Shown here: piece by piece, positions 18,168 to 30,100 of the stretch | Position numbering within the stretch: position 1 is the stretch's first letter | Layout: every line of letters begins with the position of its first letter | Source: Lepturacanthus savala | Taxonomy: Eukaryota > Chordata > Actinopteri > Scombriformes > Trichiuridae | Assembly (NCBI GenBank): GCA_030544235.1 | Contig: CM060472.1 | Coordinates: forward strand, 18,878,154 to 18,942,153 | Length of the DNA: 64,000 nt | Direction of reading: 5' to 3' | Made by a program: the position numbers and the translations under genes | Notes under the pieces: model-generated | What the model was told of the DNA's origin: nothing | The model's database searches: none | Seen by the model: only the letters and a program-made list of their open reading frames with translations

Positions 18168-18420
18168 GGGCTGCTGGGAACAGTATTGATTATTGATTAA
18201 TTTGTTTATTCTAAACAATTTGATTATGTTAATCAATAAAATGCTAGAAAATGGTGAAAAATATAGCTATCTAAGTCCAGAGCCCCGAATAATGTCTGAA
18301 AAAAATCATGTTTTCTCTAATCTTTAATGTAAAAACCAGAGATTCAGTTTACTGCCTATTTATTAATGAATTAATTGATTATCAAAATTAGTTTTTGGGT
18401 GGTGGGCTGATCTATCAATG
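18168..18420. repeat. Teleost dispersed repeat (AGGGCTGC...GATTATTGATTAAT type)
   Basis: GTAGGGCTGCTGGGAACAG followed by ATTGATTATTGATTAAT, AAAATGCTAGAAAATGGTGA and CAGAGATTCAGTTTACTG follows the usual layout of a very common teleost interspersed repeat. A possible inverted, decayed relative lies near 48590-48930. Recognition is from memory. Confidence 0.5.
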
Positions 18421-19435
18421 AGTACAGGGAAGTAGAGAATAAGTAATAAACAAGTTGTCGACAGCAGAGGTGATAAAATCAGTGTAAGTTCGTTCATAAT
18501 GGATCAGACCTGAGTTTCTGTCCAGCATGATGCATATTTACAGATTTAAAGATGATGTTACTGCTTCTGTTCCAACCCAGCATCATTACACAGTCAGTAA
18601 TCAGTCAGCAGCCATAAAAAAGGCCATAAAACACTTAAAACAAGGTGTAACCTCACTTGTTGATAACAACAAGTCTGTCTCTAAACATTCACACGTCATA
18701 CTAGTTAATTATAAGCTGATTTAATGGATGTCAACAGAACAACAGTCTGTGAAACTACAACCAGACGCACCAGAGGTGATTTCACCGTCTGGAACTGAGA
18801 TGTGCAACAATAGACATGAATGGTGTCTGGATTATGAGATTCACCGCTTCACAAAGATCACAGACACTTTACAGTCAGCGGGAAAAAGCTGGATTTTCAC
18901 CAAACCTCTCTCAGAGCTCCAAAATACATGAAAAAATAATAAAAAAGCCATCCCTGATTGACTTTGGAGTTGTTCAAACACATGTCCAACGTGTTTTTGT
19001 CACACAAAGGTAAGATGATGGTAACAGGACACTGCAGCAGAAACAAAGCGGAGGTTCCTCTGAATCGTATAATGTACTGTACAACACTAGATACTGAAGA
19101 ATAAACTCACAACTGGCAAAAATATAAAACAACATCCAGCCAGTTTCTTTATCTTTGGGTTTAGATATAATTTTATTCAGGATTAGAAATGTTAATGTTT
19201 CTGTCCCAAAAAAAATCAGTTTTGATGTTTTTCAAGTCAAACATGATGAGGATGAGGATGAACTCACACTAAATCTGATTCTTTGTCAGCTGTAAATCAA
19301 TGATTTAATGTCCCTGCTTGTATTAGTTCAATATCTTTATATCGCTAAACACTTTCTAACAATTCTAAAGGCAGAGAAAACTAAAGACACAAGTACCATC
19401 ACGTAAATCTCACTGTACCTGTGCAGACGAAGCCG
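18421..19435. other. Intergenic, nothing recognised
   Basis: Open frames at 18527-18931 are short, overlap each other and show no domain. No repeat structure stands out. Confidence 0.45.
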
Positions 19436-19496
19436 TCAGGGTCTGTTCCTCCCTGTAATGATGTGAGCCGAGACCCAGACTGTGAATGTCTGCGTG

Positions 19497-19533
19497 TGTG
19501 ATTGTGTTTGTGTGTGTGTATGTGTGTGTGTGT
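19497..19533. repeat. (TG)n tract
   Basis: Imperfect TG repeat about 160 bases left of the long (CA)n at 19693-19792, in the opposite sense. Confidence 0.85.
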
Positions 19534-19691
19534 GTGACTCAGAGCCCAGGAAGCCTCGGTTGTCTTCCCTTACATGGCAGGGTGAGGCTCCACCAGCGGC
19601 CCAACCCTGTTTCCTGGAGATTATGGTGCAGTCAGGGTGGCAGCAGTGGAGCAGGAGGCTCTGAGCTCGGAGCCTCCTGCTGGACACAACG

Positions 19692-19794
<103 letters not shown>

Positions 19795-19883
19795 GAGACA
19801 ACTAGAAGGAACATCTCCATCCCGGACAAACACGTTTGTTGATGCTGAATCTAAGGAGATGTTTGAGGGTCATATTTTATCTC

Positions 19884-20651
19884 CAGTGGTGAAAGAAGCA
19901 TTCAGATCCTTTACCAAAGTAATAGTACTATATGACATACATACATATAAGTATTGGCAGAAAAATGTAGCTTAAGTATTAAAGTAAAAGTAAAAGTACT
20001 TGTTTCATCCCTTTGAAATATATGAATATATGAATATGAATCATTAGATTATTAATATTTTAGATTTAAAGCATGTTAATATGCAAATATCCCCGTTGTG
20101 GAATTAATAAAGTGTAGTCTAGTCTTATTTACTGTTACTGCAGGTGAAGCTAGTTTAACTACTTTATATAGTAAGATGGTTTAGTCCAGTAGTTCAAAAC
20201 CTCGGGGTCAGGCCCCTCCAAAAGGTCAGCAGGTACATGTGATACCGAGTTCTGATTCACTTTCTGGACCTTTTCTCTAATCTTTTTTTTTTTTTTTTGG
20301 TGAAATATTAGATCATTAGAAAATTTATCGAAGTGAAACCACGTGAGAGGTTTTGAGGGAAAAATTGGCATTTATTGCATGTAAAATGTGAGCCGAATAC
20401 ACCCTGTCAGAGACTTAAAGGGTATCGTTAACTATATCTTGGATTTTAAAAGGTTCTTATTTTATCCTTGAGTCAGACCTGCATCTAAAGCTGCAGATGA
20501 ATGTTGTTGAGGAGAAAGCACAAGCATTTACTTTGAGATGTAGCGGAGTAAAATACAAAGTAATATTAACTGGAAATACTTAAGTTAAGTACCTCAAATT
20601 GTCCCTAAGTACAATACTTGAGTAAATGTACTCTGTTACATTCCTCATCTG
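19884..20651. repeat. Dispersed teleost hAT-like MITE copy (long)
   Basis: Starts CAGTGGTGAAAGAAGCATTC, includes AAAGTAAAAGTAAAAGTACT, and ends AAATGTACTCTGTTACATTC then CTCATCTG, a degraded form of the family's terminal inverted repeat. It contains a T18 run near 20283. Confidence 0.6.
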
Positions 20652-21068
20652 GTAATAAAAAACCCAATGTGGACAATAAGTGACCCACAGATACACCAGA
20701 GGAATGAGGAAAGCGTCATTTATCAGCAGCAGGTGACAGTGGATGGTAGCAGCAGTGTGAGGAATGTGTGTCTGTGAGTTACGTAAGAGAGATTAATGAA
20801 GTGTCTTTATATAACAGGACAGTCACAGGCTGAGTGTTTGCAGTGTAAACAACAGAGTGCAAACAGGAGGCAGATGCTGCAGCCCAAATAACTGCAGGTT
20901 TGTTTATCTGCCTCTGTCTGATCATTTTGTACTGAACAGCCAGAGCAAACTCACTTAGATTAAATCTTCTATTAGTTTTACTGAGGACCGTGTGTGTGTC
21001 TTAATGCCTAAAGGACGAGTTCACAGTTTTTCTTAAAACACTCAAGAGACCAAATGAATGTTGAAACA
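20652..21068. other. Intergenic, nothing recognised
   Basis: Unannotated AT-rich DNA between a hAT-like copy and a Tc1-like MITE. Confidence 0.5.
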
Positions 21069-21070
21069 TA

Positions 21071-21431
21071 CACTACAGTTCAAAAGTTTGGAGTCATCCA
21101 GACAATTTAGTGTTTTTTCATGAAAAGTCACACTTTTATTTACCACCATGAGTTGTAAAATGAATAGAAAATGTTATCACATTAGTCTTCTGACGCAATG
21201 AGCAAACACATTGTACCATTAGAACACTGGACTGATAGTTGCTGGCAATGGGCCTCTATACACCTATGTAGATATTGCACCAAAAACCAGCTAGAATAGT
21301 CATTTACCACATTATCAATGTGTAGAGTGTATTTCTGATGATTTTAAAGTTATCTTCATTGGAAAAAAACAATGCTTTTATTTCAAAAATAGGGAAATTT
21401 CTAAGTGACCCCAAACTTTTGAACGGTAGTG
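21071..21431. mobile_element. Tc1/mariner-type MITE with TA target duplication
   Basis: The left end is CACTACAGTTCAAAAGTTTG and the right end CAAACTTTTGAACGGTAGTG, an imperfect terminal inverted repeat of about 27 bp, flanked on both sides by TA (21069-21070 and 21432-21433). The element is 361 bp with no transposase frame, so non-autonomous. The termini match, from memory, a Tc1 family very widespread in teleosts and known for suspected transfer between fish and lampreys. Confidence 0.85.
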
Positions 21432-21433
21432 TA

Positions 21434-22344
21434 ATTTCACTCGTGCAATTAACATTCAGTAAACTGGAACACAGCAATGTTACAGTATGAATTATATATC
21501 TAGCTGGACAATCATGTAGTCACTGCAGCTCCACAGAAAATGAGTCAGTGGTAGAACAGTTCTGTGCTTGAAACTTATTGTTTTGTCGTGAACATAAAAT
21601 AATATCAGTGTAAATGATCAAAAGTCGACAGCGGAGCTGGAACAAAAACAAAATCCAGCTAATCTATTTTAATAATATCCTTTGCACAGGCCGGTTTTGT
21701 GCCGTGAGTTTTCTCCCATGCCGTCACGGCAGAGACTGGAACAGAAATAGCTGCTGAGGTTTGTAGAGCAGGAGGCAAAAGAGGCCAAAGCTCATGTTGA
21801 CTCAACCACTTGACTCACACAGAGATGAGAAAACACATTCCTCCATGGACAGGGATCCCATATTCAGACGAGTCCTCTTTTGATTCATTAGTTATTCTTC
21901 AACATCAGAACCCATATATTTACTGTAACAAATACCATCCCCTTCAAACTGTGAAGCCGGGAGAAGGCCTGAAACCCTGACACCACATGATGGATCCATC
22001 ATTCATCATTAATTCGTTATTGTTTTGTTTCAGCTTCAATAAATCATGTTGGCGGCGGAGCCGGAAACCGATTTACAACGTGACATGAGTGGATCTGTCC
22101 GTGCTGCGTATATCTGCCGCTCCTGCCAAAGCTCTGAATAAACAAACGATGACTGTGTTCATTCATGCCGACGTTCTGACACATGTGATGCCGTTAGGAG
22201 GAAGAGACATAACACTTATTCACTCAGGGATTCAGGCCAGAGTGTCACTTTAATCATTATCGCACAGTAATGTTTAAAACGTTTGACCTTCGGACACTTT
22301 GGCAAATATCTGTTACATTGTGATCCCTCGGAGGATCACGCACA
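21434..22344. other. Intergenic, nothing recognised
   Basis: No open frame, domain or clear repeat end seen. Confidence 0.5.
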
Positions 22345-22392
22345 CACACACACACGTGCACACACACACGCACACACATGCACACACACACA
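22345..22392. repeat. Imperfect (CA)n microsatellite
   Basis: CA units interrupted by CGTG and GCA. Confidence 0.85.
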
Positions 22393-22589
22393 TGTTACAG
22401 AACCTGATGAATAAGGATGTTTCCACAGTAAAATACCAAAACCTTCTGGCACCACTTTATAAGTATCCTTGAGCAATAAAACCGAGGCTGCAGGGGATAA
22501 TTACTTCATACCTGGGATGATGTTTGAAGCTGAGTGTTCAGACTGGTCCACTTGTTTCAACACATCAGTCCTAATAACTATATTCTACT

Positions 22590-22985
22590 TTATGCTTCAC
22601 TCCACTTCACTTCAGAAATATTATAGTCTCTGCTGAAATGATAATATTTCAATATCAGACTTTTGTGAAAGGTGACCAATATTATGATGCAGTACTTTTA
22701 CGCTTAATCTACCTAAAATATCTGCAATTGGCTCCACATTGATAAACTACCACATTAAAATGCTCTCATATGTATTTAGTCATTAAAACATGTACTGTGT
22801 TATAATACATGACAACAATATAACAGTCTTTATAATGAGTACTTTTGCTTGTGATACTTTAAATACATTACTACTACTAATACTAATACTTTTACTTAAG
22901 ACTAAGTAACACTATCAATTCAGGATTTTTGATGACAGTATTTCTACTTATAGTATCTGAGTACTTTGTCGATTGCTGTCCATAT
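22590..22985. repeat. Dispersed teleost hAT-like MITE copy
   Basis: CTACTTTATGCTTCACTCCAC at the left, then CAGTACTTTTACGCTTAATC, TTTGCTTGTGATACTTTAAA and ATAGTATCTGAGTACTTTGT at the right. This is the internal order seen in the copy at 35373-35799. Confidence 0.65.
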
Positions 22986-23387
22986 ATTCATATAACAAAC
23001 TGAGTGAACATGTGTCCAGAATTTTGAATTAAATGCAACTTTAAAAGTCCAATTATGTTGTGATACTGATAAAATGTAGCATAGGTTATGGTAGGAATGG
23101 TAGGAATTAGGTTATCACAGGAATTTACTTTGGGTTTAAGCTGTTTTTTAGTCATCACTCACGTTATTTCTGTTGTTTTCCGCGTCCCCATGTGTCAGCG
23201 TCAGAGTCAAACCTTCACTCATCTTCTTCTCAGGGTAAAATGACATGAAAGTGAAGTCAGAAAATCAAAATGCAAGAAATTAGCAGTCAAAGGTTTGTGA
23301 AGTTTCCCAGAGTCGACTTTTACATGTCCTCACCACAAACTAAAGGCACATCAGGAGGAAGAGACGAAGAGACACCTGGTGCTCTCT

Positions 23388-23392
<5 letters not shown>

Positions 23393-23437
<45 letters not shown>
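23393..23437. repeat. (TC)n microsatellite
   Basis: About 22 TC units in intergenic DNA. Confidence 0.92.
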
Positions 23438-23440
<3 letters not shown>

Positions 23441-24944
23441 CTTCTTCCTTCTTTGGTAACACTGAACCCTGCAGGTCTTCAGCACCTCCTTTGAAAAATA
23501 TTTACTGAATCATATACTAAATCAGGATGTAGAACGTTGTCGCTGTCATTCTGTGTCTCTTTCATAACCAGCTCTGTTTACTTGTTTGTATCTTGCTTTT
23601 ATTATTGATTAAGATCATAAATAATTGTCCTGCCGGTTGCAAAAGCAGAAGCTTCTCTAGCCTTATTCATGTATATTGTTATTGGATACAGTTTATGAAG
23701 TGAATAATTATTCTCTCAGTTTAACACGAAGCCACACACTATAATTATATCTCATCTTTTGTTATATAATATGCTATTAAAGCGCCTGTATTTTCAGACT
23801 TGCTTATCCATGTTCTCCTTTATCAGTAGGATGAAACAAAAACATCAGTACCCTTGAGGAAGAAAACTGTAAGAGGACACCAGAGAATCAAACTCATTAA
23901 AGTTCCTCTCCAGACATGTTTTGAGATGAATATAAAAGACCACTTTGAATACTAATGTGTTTCTTCCCACAAAAAAAAGTTAAATTATCTTCTTAAAATC
24001 CTTAAAATTACATATCTTCATTCTCCCTCATTAAAAATCATGAAACTATACATATACAGATATATATGTCTTTTCTAAAGTTCAACTGCTGGACACAAGA
24101 TACTGACTTCACTGTTAAGTCCATTATCAAAGTGAGGATGGAATCCACTTTGTGGTTTTCATGCTTCCTGTTTATTGGCTATAATGCTGTAGAATGTGTT
24201 CTGGGAGCATCATGGTATGTTTCAGGAGATGTTTCCATGAAATTGGAGTTAAGGATAATTTATACAAATTAGGGACATTGACTTGACTCTAAACATTAAA
24301 TGGGAGATGATATCACACATTAATAAGCGGAATCAGCATTGTAGAATAATCATTCAGTCACCTTTCACCTGTTCACTCACATTTATATCCTGAGTTTTGG
24401 CCTCAGCAGCAGAGTAGCTTTCTTCTATGGTTATAGGATGGGATTTAATCTTTATTTGTAAATGTCTCCACATGCTGCACCTGCTGGAGTAGGTGTAGTT
24501 GTGAAGGAAACGCTGCTTTATCATCAACCCATTTGTAATGGTTTGCAATTATGATGCTCAAATTCCCCCTGGACCCAGTGTAGAATCTTTCCTTCAAGCA
24601 GAAAAGATAAATAAATATAAATATAAAGCCGCTTATTGTCGTCTCCAGACCATCTGATCGCTCATATTATGACAAAGAAACCGAAGAGTCTGTGATGCAG
24701 TATGGATCAATATGAGAAAATATCTGCTGCAGAACAGATGAAGCAGGATGAGGTCGCTCCCTGGTGGCTCAGCAGGCAGCTTCACCTGTTACTGACTGTT
24801 GCCCTCAGGCTCCAGCTCTGAAGTATTCACATCCTTTATTTATTCACTGACAACGTTAACCTTCTGTTCCCACAATTATTCAAGTGACATATTTATTTTA
24901 ATTTGCAGAGATTTTAAATCATCTTCATGATTGTCGCTTTGCTG
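23438..24944. other. Intergenic, nothing recognised
   Basis: AT-rich with short open frames that lack domains. Confidence 0.45.
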
Positions 24945-25013
24945 CAATCAGTACAGTAGAAAACAGTTACCTTAAAATAACTATCCAGAAAGTTACTATG
25001 TATATATATGTAC

Positions 25014-25072
<59 letters not shown>

Positions 25073-25275
25073 TATATATATATATATATATATTTACAGT
25101 AGAAGTACTATACTTCTGTTTCCAGTATTGTCTTTACTGTAAAATAAAAACAAATCTATTAAATACTGTGACTGTATTATAATACAGTGATTCTTCAATA
25201 TTGTGATTTACTAGAGTAATAGAAAACTCAGTAAGTAATCAGATACTTTACTACAGTTAAAGTACCAATATAGAA
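24945..25275. repeat. ACAGTA-rich dispersed repeat, copy B, with (TA)n expansion
   Basis: Related to 16225-16635 (shared ATCCAGAAAGTTACT, TTACTGTAAAATAAAAACA, AATACTGTGACT). It carries a (TA)n tract at about 25016-25092 at a position where copy A has none. Confidence 0.7.
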
Positions 25276-25600
25276 TATATAAAAATACTCGGCCAACATT
25301 ATAATGTGTACGAATCACAGCAGATAAATTGAAACTAACATTGCAAACTTTGGGGAAAGGAAAACAATAAACCTCTTTATTGTGCAATCATTTCAAAATT
25401 TACTTAAAATATCATGTCAAAAATGTGGGGAAAGCTTACAAAGCTCTGCACCGCGTTTGAAATTTCAATTTCCAAAAATCCAGGAGCAACAAAGAGAAAT
25501 GTGGAACGCTTCCAAAACTAAAATTATTCTATGATTCTTCCTGTGGGAATGTAAAGAGGATGCAAACACATCAAGCGTGTGAAATACTATTTAAATCATG

Positions 25601-25732
<132 letters not shown>

Positions 25733-25823
25733 CAGAACACATAATGACAGCATCGCAAATTAAGATACAGATCATTTTAAGGCTATAGAGTGAAAACATG
25801 CACATGGACCAAGCTAAAGGTGC

Positions 25824-26320
25824 TATGAAAGTGCCATAATCAAAAATAAATTAATATGCCAATCAATGCTTCTATTAATTAATTGTTCATTATTTTATTA
25901 ATCTATGCATTAATTGGTGTATTATTTTCCCTTTACACATACATGCCGCTATTCATTTAATTTACAATTTTATTTATTATTATTTTTTTAATTTAATAGT
26001 TTATTATTTGGTTATTTTATTTTCAGTATTCTGTATTATTTTCAATTTTCATCTCCAAAATTATTTAATTCCGTATTTTATGCATTTGTACCTCATTATA
26101 TAAGAGTGGAATGGTCACTAAAGAAAAAATAAAATAAAATATATTAATAAAATGGGAAAGCTAATTTCTTGGGGCATGTATTATGTGCGAAGGGTAAATA
26201 ATATTCAAGCAAAAACATAAATAAATGAAATAAATGGGAAATTAAATTAATAGGGGTATTTATTGTCATTATTTGAGTATTTTTTATTATTCTTAGCTTT
26301 TTGATTATGTCAGTTTCTTC
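25824..26320. mobile_element. Degraded relative of the MITE at 6163-6409
   Basis: The left end ATGAAAGTGCCATAATCAAA and right end TTGATTATGTCAGTTTCTTC are imperfect inverted repeats resembling the 18-bp ends of the 6163-6409 element. The interior is AT-rich with many ATTTATT/AATAAAT motifs. The longer length suggests decay or nested insertion. Confidence 0.5.
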
Positions 26321-27122
26321 CATACAAAGCTAAATACAAAGCAATATGTTAAACTACATTAGGAAAAGTGACTATTAAAGTAGAAAAATGTGTTTTTAAA
26401 TTCAGATTCATCTGAATTGCTACTGTACATATATTTGATTGTCTCGAGTAATGTTGGGTCTGCAGCTCATATAGCGTAAAAATATAGGCTCAATTTGAAT
26501 TGATCGTAATTGTCATATTCAAAATGTAAAAATGGTAGAACATTACACACAAAAAAACACTTAAAGCTGCTCACAACACTGACAGATGTGTCACATCAGG
26601 CAAAACGGATAAAAAAACAACAACGACCGATCAACACAAACAACAAGTCAGTTATGTTTGGTTTAAAAGTGGTTTTAAGTCCTGGCGTCACTGGTGCTAA
26701 ACTGGAAAAATTCTCGCTGCCGGATGAGCGCTGAGCATCGTCCTCTGCTACCAAAGTAGTTTATAGTAAATATATTTAATACGCTAAACAATAAAAATAT
26801 CTTTTTAAAATACATGAAGCAAAACGCTGTGTTTCTCCGTTTCTCCGTCTTCACCGGAACAGAGGAACGAGACGGATAAAACACGAGAGTAGTGAAGCAT
26901 CATAATCACAGCTGAAGGCTCAAACATGTTTTCTAACGATCCTGACAGCTCCGTCTCCATCCGGCTCTGTGCTAAAAATAAAAGCCACAACAACCGCGGG
27001 GGAAAGTTCACAGTTCATGGCAGCTGAGCTCCTCACACAGCGGGTCTGTGATGTCCCGAGTCCCTTCTCTGACGGCGGCTCCTGCGCTGAATGAAACAAA
27101 GCGGCTCTTTCCCCGCCCTCCT
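26321..27122 (-). other. Probable cgn 3' UTR and flank
   Basis: Directly downstream (minus sense) of the cgn stop codon. A variant polyadenylation signal ATTAAA occurs on the minus strand at about 26774-26779, with canonical AATAAA signals near 26258 and 26281. CpG content rises from about 26820 towards the stop. The UTR end is not resolved. Confidence 0.45.
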
Positions 27123-30100
27123 CTAGCAGTTGGTGGTCTGCAGGTGGCTGCTCTCGCTCAGGATGGAGGCGACGTTGGTGTCATAGCAACCGTCCTCGTC
27201 CTCGGAGCTTAAAGCGGAGGAGCCCAGGGCGGCGCGATGGGTCTGCTGCACCTTCCGCCTGAGAACAGCAGGAAACACGTTTACTCAATGAACACGAGTC
27301 CTGACAGAAACTCCGCAGAGACTGCACCTCAAATCAAATAAGGCGTTTAAAATGAGCGTATACGGTGGTGTGAAAAAATGTTCCTGATTTCTCATTTTTG
27401 GAAGGTTTGCTACACTTAAATATTTCAGATCATCAAACACATTTAAACATTAGTCAAAGACAAGTAAAGTAAAAGTAATCAGGCCTGGTTGTGGATAGAG
27501 AACCTGAATTCAGGTGTGATAATAAAGTCGTTTTTTTCCCCCCTAATAATAAAAATATTCATTTAAAAACTGCATTTTGTGTTTGCTTGTGTTGTGTTGC
27601 TAATATTAAATTTGGTTGATGATCTGAAACATAATTATGGCAAAGGGCAAACAGTTTTTCACACCACTGTATGTACTTAAATATTCACAGAACATAGGAA
27701 AACAGGGACAGCAACAAATAACACCAGGTAAAATATAGAAAAATAATAAATTCAGCGGCAGAATTGAACCAATTTATCCATTTAAGTTGTTGTCTAACAT
27801 GAAACAAATTTGTCCAAAGATAGTTTTTTCCATTGGAAGACATATAGTACATCATTCTCCATCATCTGGTCCAGGATCGATTTAAAAGTTTATTTATTAT
27901 AGTAATAATAAATTATAGTAAATGTATATAGTATTTTTTTCAGATATCAGTTCACTGTTTAACAAAGTGTGAGATTATTAATCTAATCTGATGGGAGATG
28001 CAGGCAGATGATGGTCAAGTTTCTGTTTTTCATCAAAGTGGAATCATCAGGGGAAATATTGGGCTTCCTCACAGGATCGAGATAGAATTTGTGAATAAAT
28101 GTGTAACTGGACTGGATGAATTCTACTCCGGACCATTTCACTCCAACATGATTTCAGCTGGACTCCTACTTCAGCTCGGTCTCCAGCGCTGTGACTTTGG
28201 CCTGCAGCGCCTCCTGCAGCTCCTGCTGCTCCTCCAGGTCCCTGAGGACCTTCCGGCGGACGCCCTCCAGTCGCTCCACTTCCCCCTCGCTCTCGTCCAC
28301 CTGCCGTTTCAGGGCCTTCACACGCAGGGACAGCTGGGGACAAGGAGGGAGAGGCAGGGGGTTTAGAGGGGAGCAGGTCGCAGGAGGGGGGGGGGGGGGG
28401 GGTTGTAGGGAGAAGCTATGATGGTCGTATATACATAAAACAAAAAAAAACAAAAAAACAAAAAAAAGGCTGAGGCGGCGGGAAGATGATCGGGGAAGGA
28501 GTCAGGGAGCGTTCTGGAGGGCCAGCGAGGTTGGGTTTGGGTTAAAAAGATTCAGATGAGATTAGTTTGTTTTTTTTTGTAAAAGAAGCAATTAACATCC
28601 GTCAAATAATGAATGAATAACACAGTAATACTCACCTGGTCTCTCTGCTCCACGTGCTGGTTCCTCTCCTGGTCTAACGTCGCGTTCAGCTCCTTCAGTT
28701 TTCGCTCCATCCGCCTCTGAGACGCCTGAATGCTGCTTTTCTCTCTGAATTCACACAATGTAACGACAACGTGAGACTTTCACAAACATTTTCTTTTAAA
28801 AAAATGACAAATTCACGAAAAGTTAAATACTGGGTCAAGCAGCAATTGACAACTGCAACTGTGTTGATCCATTTATTGTATTATTCACTGTATTTGTGTC
28901 ATTGCATTGTCAGTGCAAGTGTATTTAATGTATCTCATTGTATTTTAAACACCTGACACGTCTACATGTCTACATTTTCTCTTTTTTTGTGGCAATAAAT
29001 GAATAACTCATCAGAATATTTTACCCATTTAAGCCCTGATTTCATGCATATAATTATATCATTATCATGTTATGCATCTATTTTGTACTCTTTTCTTTGC
29101 AGAAAATAGCATTTTAATGGCTGATATAGTTGCTGCTTGCACAAATCTGCCCATAAACAAAAACCTATTTATTCCATGTACAGAATTCTTTTTTGGGGGG
29201 TTATTCTAGAGACTTGAATGATTAAATAGAAATATACATGTCAGGGTTGAAAATCATAATAATCTACTTAAAATGACTCATGCCATGTTCTCAGAAGGAA
29301 GATGATGACGTCATGTGACAGGAAGCACTTGGAAACTTAAATTAATTGCTTAAAACCTTTTGTCTAAGTTGTCTACTGTCATGTCATTAGAAATAAAGCT
29401 GTATGAGGAACATTTCCATTTTTTATTTTAAGTATAAAATGATAGTTAGACTTAAAGGCTCAATGGGATAATCTCCGCCTTTTGAACTGGGAGCCTTCAG
29501 TCGTACCTTTCTTCACTGCGCAGCCGCTCCTCCAACTCCTGTATTTTGTTTTCCAGCAGGCTGATGCCAGCCGAGGGACGGGTCTGTCCCTCCATGTCGG
29601 CGACACGAGACTTCAGCTCCTTCATCTGCACGGCGGAGGGATACGGTGATGACGGATTTGACAAAAAACAGGTTTAAACTGTCTGTGCGAACATGTGTGT
29701 GTGTACCTGTCTTTCTAAAGCGCTCTTGTCCATCTCTAGGTCATGTCTGGCAGATCGCTCCTGCATCAGCTCTGAGCGGAGCTGGTCCACCTGAGCGGAG
29801 GCGGAGCAGGAAACCAGACGTTAGTTATCAGGCGAGCTGTCCGGCTGATTTGCATGTGTGCAGTCAAATGCTTTTATGTGGGCGTGTTTTTTTAGCACCT
29901 GATCTCTGCTGCGTGTGATGCGGTCGTTCAGAAGCTCCACGCTGCTCCTCTCCTCGTCCAGCTCGATCTCCAGCGTCTTTATTTTATCCTTTTGAACAAA
30001 AAGACACACACACACACACCACACACCACACACACACACATATAAATACCGAAAACATTTTTCTGCCAACTCAACAGGTACCCGACACCTCCCACCTCCT

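Noticed and set aside
19400..19470. Minus-strand EEQTLTASSAQ before a GTACAG donor as tuft1 exon 1
   Set aside because: Phase fits, but no start codon is available because the frame runs back into a CA repeat.
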